Assembly (NCBI RefSeq): GCF_003044935.1
Contig: NZ_POXP01000001.1
Location: 868,001 to 932,000 of the forward strand
Length of the DNA stretch: 64,000 bases
Direction: 5' to 3'
Source: Neisseria subflava
GTDB taxonomy: Bacteria; Pseudomonadota; Gammaproteobacteria; Burkholderiales; Neisseriaceae
Shown here: piece after piece, positions 1-8,327 of the stretch
How positions within the stretch are numbered: the first letter of the stretch is position 1
Layout: each line of letters opens with the position of its first letter
Made by a program: the position numbers and the translations under genes
The notes under the pieces: generated by a model
Databases searched by the model: none
The model's input: only the letters and a program-made list of their open reading frames with translations
Told to the model about the DNA's origin: nothing

Positions 1-770
1 TCTTAAAAGACTTGGACACCATCGTCAAATATGATGCCGGCCGCCGTTCCGAGCTGATTGAAGCGCGCGCTCGCCAACTGCAAGTGGCCAACATCATTGC
101 CCAACAACGCCGCACCATGGATTTGGCCCTGAGCCGCCTGTCCCGCTATACCTCGCGCCAGCTGACTGCCAACGATTTGGAAGATCCGTTTAAAAACGAC
201 ACGGCAAAATCCATCAGCGAACGCTTCAACAACCCCAACCGCAACAACAATCCGTCCTATCAGGCGCAATTAGCCGAGCGCGACAGCGTCCGTGCCGATT
301 TGGACACCTCCAAAGCCGAACGCCTGCCTGCCCTCAATTTGGAAGGCAGTGCGACACGCAACACCAGACAGCTTTATTTAAACGTTGCATGGAATGTGTT
401 GGATATTGCCGCACGACACAATGTAGAGCGCAATGCCAAATCATTGATTGCCGCAGAAGCCAAGTCCGAACAAATCCTGCGCGACATGAACGAACGCGTT
501 CAAACATCGGCCATCGATATGCAGGAAAGCGAACAGCGTACCGCGCTGACGGCGCAACACATCGCCGCCCAAAAAGAAGTCATCAAAGTGTACGAATTGC
601 AGTTTAAAATCGCCCGACGTACGCTGACCGACGTTTTGAGCGCATACAGCGAGTTATCCTCCATCGAGCAGGATTATGTTGCCGCCCGCAACGATTTCCG
701 CGATGCGGCGCTCGACTATTTAAATACCCAGGCCAAAATCTCCGCTTGGGTCGGTTTGGCACAAAAATAA
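1..770 (+). CDS. tolC: TolC-family outer membrane channel protein (5' partial)
   Basis: The reading frame is open to the left edge of the window (first full codon at base 3), so the N-terminus, signal peptide and first half of the protein are missing. The visible ~255 residues are rich in Ala, Glu, Gln and Arg with long amphipathic helices broken by a short beta segment (LYLNVAWNVLD), as in the second repeat of TolC-family alpha-barrel channels. Its family provides the outer-membrane exit duct of tripartite exporters. Only 43 bp separate it from a type I secretion ABC transporter, and an HlyD-like adaptor follows, so it most likely serves that type I secretion system. The exported substrate is not in view and may lie upstream. 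Confidence 0.85.
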   Translation, partial: LKDLDTIVKYDAGRRSELIEARARQLQVANIIAQQRRTMDLALSRLSRYTSRQLTANDLEDPFKNDTAKSISERFNNPNRNNNPSYQAQLAERDSVRADLDTSKAERLPALNLEGSATRNTRQLYLNVAWNVLDIAARHNVERNAKSLIAAEAKSEQILRDMNERVQTSAIDMQESEQRTALTAQHIAAQKEVIKVYELQFKIARRTLTDVLSAYSELSSIEQDYVAARNDFRDAALDYLNTQAKISAWVGLAQK

Positions 771-813
771 AGCCATATCCGCCGGTTAAACCAAAAACAT
801 TACGCGAAAAAAT

Positions 814-3021
814 ATGAAAGCCATCATTGAACACATCGTTTTAGTGACCCGCCTTTTGGGTGCGCCCGTATCCGAAGCCGCTTTGTCCGCCGAAGTCGTA
901 CGCGACAAAAAGCTCAAGGTCAACTATCACTCACTGGTCGAAGTCCTGCGCAGCCACGGCTTTGAAAACACCTTATCCAAACGCAATCTGGAAGACATCC
1001 CCTCGCTCGCCGTGCCGGTCATGATTATCCTGCACAACGAAGAGGCGGCAGTTATCACCCAAATCGAAGGCTCCGGCCAAGAGCGCAAATACCATATCCG
1101 CCAAGTCGACGGTTTGGAACAGGAACTCAGCCACGAGCAGCTCTCCGGCCTGTATTTGGGCTACTGCTGGTTTATCAAACCCAAAATGGCTACCGATATG
1201 CGCTCGGAGCTGCCTGAATACCATTTGCCCAAAGCATGGTTTTGGAAAGTCATTTGGCGTTTCCGCAGCTACTACTACCAAGTCATCTTGGCCACCATCA
1301 TCATCAACTTCCTTGCGCTCGTCAGCTCCCTGTATGTGATGAACGTGTACGACCGCGTTATTCCCAACCAAGCCTATGAAACCTTGTGGGTATTGAGCAT
1401 CGGCGTGGTCTTGGCGATTTTGTTTGAGTTTGCCGCCAAGATGATTCGCGGTCATTTGACCGATATTGCCGGTAAAAAAGCCGACCTGATCATCAGCTCC
1501 GCCCTGTTCCGCCGAGTGATGGCATTGCGTCTGGCAGACCGTCCTGCTTCTTCCGGTTCATACGCCAGTAATTTGCGCGAATTTGAAGCCGTGCGCGAGT
1601 TCATGACCAGTGCCAGCTTGTTGACCATTGTCGACTTGCCTTTCCTGTTGCTGTTTATCTTCGTAATTTCCATGGTTGGCGGCAAACTGGCACTCGTTCC
1701 CCTGACCATCATTCCGATTGTCGTGATTGTCGGTTTTGTCGTACAACGCCCGCTCTCTCGCCACATCAATGAATCGATGAAAGAAGGTTCGCAACGCTCC
1801 GGCCTTGCCGTTGAAGCCATCGAAGGCATCGAAACCCTGAAAACCAACAACGCCACATCTTGGGCGCAACAACGTTGGGATGAATACACCGCCAAAACTT
1901 CTGCTTCTTCCATCAAAGTCAAGGACACCAGCAACTTCATGGTCAACTTCGCCGTTGCCATGCAGCAGCTCAATACCGTCTTCTTGGTCGTCGTCGGTAC
2001 CTATTTGATTCACGCCGACAACCATGCGGAACGCATCACCATGGGTGCATTGATTGCCTCCGTGATTCTGTCCGGCCGCGCTTTGGCGCCGTTGGCACAA
2101 ATCGCCGGTTTGGCTACCCGCTTCCAGCAGGCCAAACTTGCCCTCAAAGGCGTAAACGACATCGTTACCCGACCTATCGAGCGCAATCCGGAACGCAAAT
2201 ACATTACTTTGGACAACGTTCAAGGCAATATTACCTTTGAAAACGTATCGTTCAAATATCAAGCTGACAACAACAGCGCCGTCGAAGATTTGCACCTGAC
2301 CATCAAACCGGGGGAAAAAGTCGGCATTTTGGGCCGTATCGGCAGCGGTAAAAGCACCATGCTCAAACTGGCCAGCGGCCTGTACGATACCGAAAAAGGC
2401 AACGTTACCCTTGACGGCGTCGATATGCGCCAGCTTGACCCCAACTTCCTGCGCGACCAAGTCCTACTTTTGAGCCAATCGCCACGCCTGTTCCTCGGCA
2501 CATTACGCGAAAACATGGACTTGGCACGTACCGGCAGTTATTCTACCGACCAAGACCTGCTGATTGCGCTCAACCGCTTCGGCCTTGACAAAATCATCCG
2601 CAACCATCCGCGCGGTTTGGATATGCCTTTGGGTGAAGACGGCTTGGGCTTGTCCGGCGGTCAAAAACAAATCATCGCCCTGGCGCGCATGACCTTGCGC
2701 AATCCGAAAGTCGTCCTGCTGGACGAGCCAACCACCAGCCTGGACCAAGCTACTGAACGCATGGCGCTCAATGCCATCGCCCAATGGGGTCGCAACCGCA
2801 CCATGCTTTTGGTAACCCACCGTCCGCAAGTGCTGCAAATCGTCAACCGCATCATTGTCATGGACAATGGTAAAGTCGTAATGGACGGCCCGCGTGACCT
2901 GGTATTGCAAAAACTCATGCAAAACGAACAGGCCAAAGCAGCTAACGTCAAACAACAGCAACAAGCTGTCAACGCCAAACAGCAACAACAAGCCGCCGCC
3001 CCTCAATCGGCAGCACAATAA
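814..3021 (+). CDS. Type I secretion ABC transporter (HlyB/LapB-like)
   Basis: This 735-residue protein is an inner-membrane permease fused to an ATPase. Residues 1 to about 130 look like a C39 peptidase domain but lack the catalytic cysteine near the start, so it is a C39-like (CLD) docking domain as in HlyB/LapB rather than a processing protease. Hydrophobic transmembrane segments occupy about 155-430. The ATPase domain has Walker A GRIGSGKST near 505, signature LSGGQKQ near 613 and Walker B VVLLDEPTTS near 633. The tail is odd: about 30 residues rich in Gln and Ala (KQQQQAVNAKQQQQ). Substrates of CLD-type exporters are large RTX or adhesin proteins with C-terminal signals. Operon context with TolC upstream and HlyD downstream supports the call. 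Confidence 0.93.
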   Translation: MKAIIEHIVLVTRLLGAPVSEAALSAEVVRDKKLKVNYHSLVEVLRSHGFENTLSKRNLEDIPSLAVPVMIILHNEEAAVITQIEGSGQERKYHIRQVDGLEQELSHEQLSGLYLGYCWFIKPKMATDMRSELPEYHLPKAWFWKVIWRFRSYYYQVILATIIINFLALVSSLYVMNVYDRVIPNQAYETLWVLSIGVVLAILFEFAAKMIRGHLTDIAGKKADLIISSALFRRVMALRLADRPASSGSYASNLREFEAVREFMTSASLLTIVDLPFLLLFIFVISMVGGKLALVPLTIIPIVVIVGFVVQRPLSRHINESMKEGSQRSGLAVEAIEGIETLKTNNATSWAQQRWDEYTAKTSASSIKVKDTSNFMVNFAVAMQQLNTVFLVVVGTYLIHADNHAERITMGALIASVILSGRALAPLAQIAGLATRFQQAKLALKGVNDIVTRPIERNPERKYITLDNVQGNITFENVSFKYQADNNSAVEDLHLTIKPGEKVGILGRIGSGKSTMLKLASGLYDTEKGNVTLDGVDMRQLDPNFLRDQVLLLSQSPRLFLGTLRENMDLARTGSYSTDQDLLIALNRFGLDKIIRNHPRGLDMPLGEDGLGLSGGQKQIIALARMTLRNPKVVLLDEPTTSLDQATERMALNAIAQWGRNRTMLLVTHRPQVLQIVNRIIVMDNGKVVMDGPRDLVLQKLMQNEQAKAANVKQQQQAVNAKQQQQAAAPQSAAQ

Positions 3022-3027
3022 AGCAAA

Positions 3028-3065
3028 AGGCCGTCTGAAAACCTACTTACCCTTTCAGACGGCCT
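3028..3065. repeat. Inverted pair of DNA uptake sequences inside the secretion operon
   Basis: AGGCCGTCTGAAA and its reverse complement are separated by 12 bp and can form a 13-bp stem. No T-run follows on the + strand, so termination is probably partial; it sits between the ABC transporter and HlyD genes and could lower expression of the adaptor. Confidence 0.8.
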
Positions 3066-3110
3066 GCCCTAATGGTTAAAATCCACCAAACACAATAAAG
3101 ACACACGATT

Positions 3111-4340
3111 ATGAGCCGCGAAAACAACGTCAAATCCAAAGACCTACACCTCATCAACGACCTCAACGCCGCCCTTCAAAAAGAAAAACACAGCGGTCAA
3201 TTTTGGGTCATCATCCTTTTCTTCATTTTCCTGGTTGTCTTCGTTATTTGGGCTTACAACAGCCCGGTCGAAGAAGTGACCCGCGGCAACGGCAATATCA
3301 TTCCCAGTAGCCGTGAGCAAGTGATTCAAAGCCTCGACCCCGGCATCGTAACCGAAATCATGGTTAAAGAAGGCGATATGGTCGAGAAAGATCAGATTCT
3401 GATGAAACTCGACGACACGCGCAGCTCCGCCGTTTTGCGTGAAAGCGAAGCCAAAGTCGAAAACCTCGAAGCCACTGTTGCCCGCCTTAAAGCCGAAGCC
3501 TACGGCACCAAGCTCTCCTTCCCTGACAGCGTGGGTCCCGAGCTTCGCCGTCGCGAAATCGCCGCCTACAAAGCACGCCGTCAAGCCATGACCGACGCCG
3601 TCAGCGGCCTTTCCCAAAGCAAGGCTGCGCTTGACCGCGAAATCGCTATTACCGCCCCCATGGTTGCCGAAGGTGTGGTTTCCGAAGTCGAACTCTTAAG
3701 AATGCGCCGTGAGTCTGCCGACTTGGCCACTCAAATTTCCGAGCGCCGCAACCGCTACAAAGCCGATGCCAACAACGAACTTTTGCAAGCCGAATCCGAG
3801 CTGGCGCAATCCAAAGAAAACGTTGCCATGCGCGCCGACCCGGTTGAACGCTCGCAAATCCGCGCACCTATGCGCGGTATCGTCAAAGGCATAAAAGTCA
3901 CCACCATCGGCGGCGTTGTGAACGCAGGCGAAGACATCATGCAAATTGTCCCGGTTGACGACAAACTGCTGGTCGAAGCCTATATCCGCCCGCAAGACAT
4001 TGCCTTTATCCGCGCAGGCCAACCTGCATTGGTTAAAGTCAGCGCATACGACTACTCCATCTACGGTGGCTTGGAAGGCAAAGTTACTCTTGTTGGCGCC
4101 GATACCGTCAGCAACTCCATGCAAAACCGTGCCAACGACCTGAAACTTGATCCGAACCAAGTCTATTACCGCGTTCTCGTCCAAACCGAAAACAACTCCC
4201 TGAAAGACAAAAACGGCAAACCTATGCCGATTATTCCGGGCATGGTTGCAACGGTGGACATCAAAACCGGCGAGAAAACCATCTTCCAATACCTGATCAA
4301 GCCGATTACGCGTATGAAACAAGCGTTAAGCGAACGCTAA
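3111..4340 (+). CDS. HlyD-family periplasmic adaptor of type I secretion
   Basis: The 409-residue product has a short cytoplasmic N-terminus, one transmembrane segment at about 32-50 (FWVIILFFIFLVVFVIWAY), a biotinyl-lipoyl-like half motif (GIVTEIMVKEGDMVEKDQIL), a long coiled coil rich in Glu and Arg at about 100-240, the second lipoyl half (SQIRAPMRGIVKGI) and a C-terminal beta-barrel domain. This is the membrane fusion protein order of HlyD/LapC, which bridges the inner-membrane ABC exporter and the TolC channel. It is the third gene of the secretion unit, 89 bp after the ABC transporter and ending at a DUS terminator. Confidence 0.93.
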   Translation: MSRENNVKSKDLHLINDLNAALQKEKHSGQFWVIILFFIFLVVFVIWAYNSPVEEVTRGNGNIIPSSREQVIQSLDPGIVTEIMVKEGDMVEKDQILMKLDDTRSSAVLRESEAKVENLEATVARLKAEAYGTKLSFPDSVGPELRRREIAAYKARRQAMTDAVSGLSQSKAALDREIAITAPMVAEGVVSEVELLRMRRESADLATQISERRNRYKADANNELLQAESELAQSKENVAMRADPVERSQIRAPMRGIVKGIKVTTIGGVVNAGEDIMQIVPVDDKLLVEAYIRPQDIAFIRAGQPALVKVSAYDYSIYGGLEGKVTLVGADTVSNSMQNRANDLKLDPNQVYYRVLVQTENNSLKDKNGKPMPIIPGMVATVDIKTGEKTIFQYLIKPITRMKQALSER

Positions 4341-4354
4341 TCGATAAACCGATA

Positions 4355-4386
4355 AAAGGCCGTCTGAAAATTTTCAGACGGCCTTT
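4355..4386. terminator. DUS inverted-repeat terminator
   Basis: AAAGGCCGTCTGAAAA is followed immediately by its reverse complement and then T residues. It separates the secretion genes (+) from prfH (-) and can act in both directions. Confidence 0.85.
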
Positions 4387-4424
4387 GGTTTATGTTTTAA
4401 ATACCTCCTTATTCAGCAGATAAA

Positions 4425-5063
4425 TTATTTCTCCTTAAAAGCAGTACCGACAAACGTTCTTTTCGGATTGCCGCGCTCAACTTGATAGAGTTGCGCGTGC
4501 TGCTCCTGCGCAAAATTTCCAGCCTGTCCGGCATGATGTTTCGCCAGCTTTTGCGCCAATAACATTACCGCCAATTTTTTATTGGCATGCTGGCTGCGTT
4601 CGCTCTCGACCCGCACGGAAATGCCGCTTTCTTTATGGGTGGCGTGGACGGCACTCTCGGTTTTATTGACGTGTTGCCCGCCTTTACCGCCCGAACGGCA
4701 GGTTTGAAACTCGATTCCGTTTTCAGACGGCATTTCATACATCTGCGGCATATCGGGCAAGCGGAAAACGCCTATATACCAATTTTTGCGCGGATGTTTC
4801 GGGCGGACGGGGCTGGGGCATACCCATTGGAGCGTCCCCTGCCAAGTTTGCGCCAAACTTTCGGCTTTCTGCCCTTCCAACTTGAGCGTCGCCGACAAAA
4901 TGCCGTGCTTATCGGCGGTTTCGGTAACAAGTTCGGCATCAATGCCTTTTGCTTGGGCTTCAGTAAGCAATTCGCCCAAGACGAAACGGGCAAATATACG
5001 GCACTCTGCCGGCCCTTGCGCGGTGGAAATTTGCAGATAAACCGCTGGTGTATTCTGTTTCAT
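4425..5063 (-). CDS. prfH: Peptide chain release factor-like protein PrfH
   Basis: The product (212 aa from the ATG at 5063) is a class I release factor relative lacking the codon-recognition domain. It has the conserved RSGGKGGQHVNK segment with the peptidyl-hydrolase GGQ at about 128-130, and RPKHPRKNWYIGVFRL, a block typical of PrfH. Known work on RtcB2-PrfH modules shows that PrfH acts on ribosomes whose 16S rRNA has been cut in the decoding centre, freeing them for RtcB repair. I chose ATG 5063 because GGAG lies about 9 bp upstream and the gene then starts 2 bp after the rtcB stop; a GTG at 5078 overlapping rtcB is the alternative. Tight coupling implies one transcript with rtcB. Confidence 0.93.
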   Translation of the reverse strand: MKQNTPAVYLQISTAQGPAECRIFARFVLGELLTEAQAKGIDAELVTETADKHGILSATLKLEGQKAESLAQTWQGTLQWVCPSPVRPKHPRKNWYIGVFRLPDMPQMYEMPSENGIEFQTCRSGGKGGQHVNKTESAVHATHKESGISVRVESERSQHANKKLAVMLLAQKLAKHHAGQAGNFAQEQHAQLYQVERGNPKRTFVGTAFKEK

Positions 5064-5065
5064 CT

Positions 5066-6199
5066 TTACGCTCCACACTCGCCGCCGGTTTTATAAGTCA
5101 AAACAGGTTTAAACCGCGCGACCAATTCAATCAAACCTACGTTTTTCATGGCAGCAATAACGCTGTCGATGCTTTTATAAGCCTGCGGCGCTTCTTCAAA
5201 AATCAAAGCTTTGTCCTGACAGACAACCACGCTGCCAAATTCGGTCTGGCGCAGGCTGTCGGCAGTATATTTGTGCGACAGCCTGCCTTTGCATTCGCCG
5301 CGCTGCCACTTCCGACCTGCGCCATGAGCCAAGGTATTCAACGAAATTTGGCAATCTTCGGCAGGTTGAACCAGATAGCTGTAATCGCCGCGCGAGCCGG
5401 GTATCATGACCAAGCCTTTATCAGTGGGCGTTGCGCCTTTTCGGTGCAGCCAACCGGTTATGCCGTCAATCTCGGTTTGCTCCAAAAAATTATGGTGGAC
5501 ATCAAGCAGGCATGTTCCTTCTGCGCGCCAACGATCGAGCATTCTGGCCGCAATCAAACGGCGGTTAAGGCTGGCAAATTCAAGGGCTGTTTGGTGTTCG
5601 GCAAGATAGGTCGCCGCCGCTTTGCCCTCTTCCGCCAAACCTTGATGTCCGAAGGCGGCAATATGGCGTTGCAAAATCTGCTGGCCCAATCCGCGCGAAC
5701 CGCTATGCACCAACAGTTGCAAATGGTTTTCATTAAAATCGGGCGGAAGCAAATCGGTGCGATAAACGGTGTCAACGGTTTGCAACTCGGCAAAATGGTT
5801 GCCGCCGCCAATCGTACCGACGGCAAGGCCGTCTGAAAATTGGCGCATATCGACAACGTCGTCTAACAAATCGACCTGTTCGTCTTTGTCTAGTGGCGTA
5901 TCGATGTTGCCGAGCTGTTTAGCGAGCTTGGCCGGTTTGAGTTTGGCTGCGCGTAAATTGGTCTGCCAAAACGCCATGCCGCAACCGATGTCGTTCCCAA
6001 TCAGGGCAGGATAAAAATGACGGTCGCTGAAAAATGCTGCACCAACCGGATAACCGCGCCCTGCATGTAAATCCGGCATTCCGGCAACGCGTAGCATATG
6101 CGGTAATCGGGCGGTGGTTTCGAGCTGTGCGACAGCGTTGCCTTCAATCCATGTATTTGAATCGGCAATAATTTGAATATGATGGGGATAATTGCCCAT
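5066..6199 (-). CDS. rtcB: RNA-splicing ligase RtcB (RtcB2-type, PrfH-linked)
   Basis: This 377-residue protein carries the RtcB active-site blocks in order: MPDLHAG near 41, NDIGCGM near 69-75, GGGNHF near 131, HSGSRG near 165, IPGSRG near 266 and AHGAGR near 291 with the guanylylated histidine. RtcB is a Mn- and GTP-dependent ligase joining 2',3'-cyclic-phosphate or 3'-phosphate RNA ends to 5'-OH ends. The length is shorter than the ~408 aa E. coli RtcB, matching the PrfH-associated subfamily. The start codon has only a weak purine-rich RBS (AAAGAAAG). A 5' leader of about 250 nt with a small ORF and stems precedes it, suggesting post-initiation control. Confidence 0.94.
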   Translation of the reverse strand: MGNYPHHIQIIADSNTWIEGNAVAQLETTARLPHMLRVAGMPDLHAGRGYPVGAAFFSDRHFYPALIGNDIGCGMAFWQTNLRAAKLKPAKLAKQLGNIDTPLDKDEQVDLLDDVVDMRQFSDGLAVGTIGGGNHFAELQTVDTVYRTDLLPPDFNENHLQLLVHSGSRGLGQQILQRHIAAFGHQGLAEEGKAAATYLAEHQTALEFASLNRRLIAARMLDRWRAEGTCLLDVHHNFLEQTEIDGITGWLHRKGATPTDKGLVMIPGSRGDYSYLVQPAEDCQISLNTLAHGAGRKWQRGECKGRLSHKYTADSLRQTEFGSVVVCQDKALIFEEAPQAYKSIDSVIAAMKNVGLIELVARFKPVLTYKTGGECGA

Positions 6200-6310
6200 G
6201 TGTTTATGCTTTCTTTAAAACGGATAGAAACCGACAACTGATGACAATAGGTATCCACCGTCTGCGAAATGTTCAGACGGCCTGGTTTCTAGCCGATAAT
6301 CGTAGGGAAA

Positions 6311-6378
6311 GCAGCCCGAAGCGGGCGACATGGAATGCGAAAAGCGTTATCCGAAAGTCAGACCGACGCTTGGGCTGC
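6311..6378 (-). promoter_or_regulatory. Mutually exclusive RNA stems in the rtcB leader
   Basis: On the + strand GCAGCCCGAAGCG (6311-6323) pairs with CGCTTGGGCTGC (6367-6378) with one bulged base. The same left arm also forms a compact hairpin GCCCG-AAG-CGGGC at 6314-6326. The two cannot coexist. The distal arm lies inside codons 14-17 of the leader ORF, so a translating ribosome would block the long stem. A further weak stem between 6258-6264 and 6274-6280 (CCGTCTG/CAGACGG) follows before rtcB. The pairing is seen in sequence; regulation is inferred. Confidence 0.5.
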
Positions 6379-6417
6379 AAAGAATGTGATTGAGCGGATT
6401 GAAGTATTGCGTGTCAT
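6358..6417 (-). CDS. Putative 19-residue leader peptide upstream of rtcB
   Basis: ATG at 6417 follows a strong RBS (AAAGGAG, six bases away) and encodes MTRNTSIRSITFFAAQASV before TGA. It lies between a sigma70-type promoter and rtcB, with its 3' codons forming one arm of an RNA stem. I do not recognise the peptide. It could be a regulatory leader, a small functional protein or a chance ORF; the RBS quality and the position favour translation. Confidence 0.45.
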   Translation of the reverse strand: MTRNTSIRSITFFAAQASV

Positions 6418-6459
6418 GGCTTGCTCCTTTCTTTGCATGAAAATATTAAAAACGTTCGG

Positions 6460-6489
6460 ATTATAGAAGGTTCATTTCCAATCATGCAA
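6460..6489 (-). promoter_or_regulatory. Promoter for leader ORF-rtcB-prfH
   Basis: Reading the minus strand, TTGCAT (6489-6484), an 18-bp spacer and a perfect TATAAT (6465-6460) form a sigma70-type promoter. Transcription would start near 6453. The 397-bp space between rtcB and pheA thus holds the pheA terminator, this promoter, the leader ORF and the leader stems. Confidence 0.6.
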
Positions 6490-6550
6490 ACTTACTGACA
6501 TCAATCTGCCAATAATGTTGCATAAATGGCAACTATTGAGAACATGATTT

Positions 6551-6579
6551 AGGCCGTCTGAAAACTTTTCAGACGGCCT
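6551..6579. terminator. DUS inverted-repeat terminator after pheA
   Basis: AGGCCGTCTGAAAA and its reverse complement are separated by one base, 18 bp downstream of the pheA stop. There is no T-run in the pheA direction, so strength is uncertain. Confidence 0.65.
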
Positions 6580-6596
6580 TTTATACCCAATAATCC

Positions 6597-7685
6597 TTAC
6601 AAAACAACGGTCGGATAAGAGCCGACAACTTTCACGAAGGAAGCGCGTTCGCCCAAAAGCTGCAAGGCTTTTTGGACATTTTCATCGCTTTGGTGGCCTT
6701 CGATATCGATGAAGAACAGGTATTCCCACAAAACCGATTTGCTTGGGCGGCTTTCAAATTTGGTCATGGAAATGCCCAACTCGGTGAAAGGTTGCAACAA
6801 AGCAGTAACGGCACCGGCACGGTTGGGCGCGGATACGACCAAAGAGGTTTTATCGTTGCCGCTGCGGCCGGTTTCTTGATGGCCCATCACCAAGAAGCGC
6901 GTGGTGTTGTTCGGTTCGTCTTCGATACACTCGGCGGCAAAGCTCAACTGATAAATTTCCGCGGCAATACGTCCGGCAATGGCGGCCACATTCGGGCTAT
7001 CTGATTCGGCAACCAAACGCGCTGCTTCTGCATTGCTGGCTACGGCGATACGTTCGGCATTGGGCAGGTTGCGGCCGAGCCAGTCGTTGCATTGCGCCAA
7101 GGCTTGGGCATGGGCGAAAACTTTGGTAATGCCGCCGATTTCGTGGCTGTCTTTACGCAACAGGTTGTGATGAATGCGGACAACCACTTCGCCGCAGGCT
7201 TTCAAAGCGGTTACGGCCAGCAAGTCCAAAGTGCGCCCCACTGAGCCTTCGGTCGAATTTTCTACCGGCGCCACCAAATAATCGGCTTGGCGCGTTTCAA
7301 CTTGTTTGAAGCAGTTGTCGATGGTGGTACACGCCATGGTGTGTGCGGCGTGGCCGAAATGTTTGATGGCAGCTTGCTGGGTAAATGTCCCCTTCGGGCC
7401 CAAATAGGCAATCGTCAGCGGACGCTCCACCGCCAAACATTCGCTCATAATCTCGCGAAACAGCCGAGTAACTGATTCATCAGGCAAAGGGCCGCGGTTC
7501 AAATCCTGAATCCGGCGCAAAACGGTCACTTCCCGTTCAGGACGGTACACCGCGCCTGTCCCTTTCAATTCGCCGATAGCATGCGCATGACCGGCGCGCT
7601 CATTGAGCAAACGGAGGATTTCCGCATCGATGCTGTCGATGGCATTGCGGTGCGGCAATAATTGTTCGTCTATGGATAAAGGCAT
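6597..7685 (-). CDS. pheA: Bifunctional chorismate mutase/prephenate dehydratase
   Basis: The 362-residue enzyme makes phenylpyruvate from chorismate via prephenate in phenylalanine synthesis. Residues 1-90 form an AroQ-type chorismate mutase (IDSIDAEILRLLNERAGHA). The dehydratase domain follows (IAYLGPKGTFTQQAA; AYLGPKG is typical; NNTTRFLV near 260), and a C-terminal ACT domain carries the ESRPS Phe-binding motif near 330 for feedback inhibition. Length is normal for the P-protein. It is transcribed alone and is divergent from tsaE. Confidence 0.97.
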   Translation of the reverse strand: MPLSIDEQLLPHRNAIDSIDAEILRLLNERAGHAHAIGELKGTGAVYRPEREVTVLRRIQDLNRGPLPDESVTRLFREIMSECLAVERPLTIAYLGPKGTFTQQAAIKHFGHAAHTMACTTIDNCFKQVETRQADYLVAPVENSTEGSVGRTLDLLAVTALKACGEVVVRIHHNLLRKDSHEIGGITKVFAHAQALAQCNDWLGRNLPNAERIAVASNAEAARLVAESDSPNVAAIAGRIAAEIYQLSFAAECIEDEPNNTTRFLVMGHQETGRSGNDKTSLVVSAPNRAGAVTALLQPFTELGISMTKFESRPSKSVLWEYLFFIDIEGHQSDENVQKALQLLGERASFVKVVGSYPTVVL

Positions 7686-7731
7686 AAGCTGTCTCGCAAT
7701 TTTGTGAGGGATATTTTCATTTTAACATTAA

Positions 7732-7762
7732 AGGCCGTCTGAATTCCGTTTTCAGACGGCCT
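7732..7762. repeat. DUS inverted pair in the pheA/tsaE divergent region
   Basis: AGGCCGTCTGAA and its reverse complement lie 7 bp apart between two divergent genes, where no terminator is needed. It therefore probably serves DNA uptake only. Confidence 0.7.
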
Positions 7763-7856
7763 CAACACTATCTTTATCTAACTTTATCGTCTATCAGGTT
7801 TGCAAACGCCGCCAATTCCATCATAATTAAGCCTTTTGAACGACAAGGCCTATTCC

Positions 7857-8327
7857 ATGCACTCAAACGGACTGCACACCCGTTTCCTGCCCGATGAAGA
7901 AGCAACCCTGAAACTGGGTGAAGAATGGAGCAAGCAGCTTTCCGCTCCGCTGACCATCTATCTTGAAGGCGGACTGGGTGCAGGCAAAACCACGCTGACA
8001 CGCGGGATTTTGCGCGGACTGGGGCATACGGGCGCAGTCAAAAGCCCGACTTACACCATTGTCGAATCTTATCCGCTGGATACATTCACCCTCCACCATT
8101 TCGACCTCTACCGCTTTACTATGCCCGAGGAATGGGAGGATGCCGGTTTGGACGAATTGTTTGCGCCCGACAGCGTCTGCCTCATCGAATGGCCGCAGCA
8201 AGGCGGGGAATTCACGCCTCCGGCAGACATTACCATTACATTGACGTACACCGATAAGGGCAGAACCTGCACCTTTTCCGCCCACACAAACCAAGGCCGA
8301 AAAAGTTTAGAATCATGGTCAAATTAA
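7857..8327 (+). CDS. tsaE: tRNA threonylcarbamoyladenosine biosynthesis ATPase TsaE
   Basis: TsaE is the P-loop ATPase that works with TsaB and TsaD to make t6A37 on ANN-decoding tRNAs. The 156-residue product has Walker A GGLGAGKTT near 41, the conserved KSPTYTIVESY block, FDLYR near 87 and the LIEWP motif near 117. ATG 7857 is chosen because AAGG lies 8 bp upstream; an in-frame TTG at 7836 would add seven residues without a better RBS. Its 3' end overlaps amiC by 13 bp, so the two are translationally coupled, an arrangement also common in other proteobacteria. Confidence 0.95.
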   Translation: MHSNGLHTRFLPDEEATLKLGEEWSKQLSAPLTIYLEGGLGAGKTTLTRGILRGLGHTGAVKSPTYTIVESYPLDTFTLHHFDLYRFTMPEEWEDAGLDELFAPDSVCLIEWPQQGGEFTPPADITITLTYTDKGRTCTFSAHTNQGRKSLESWSN

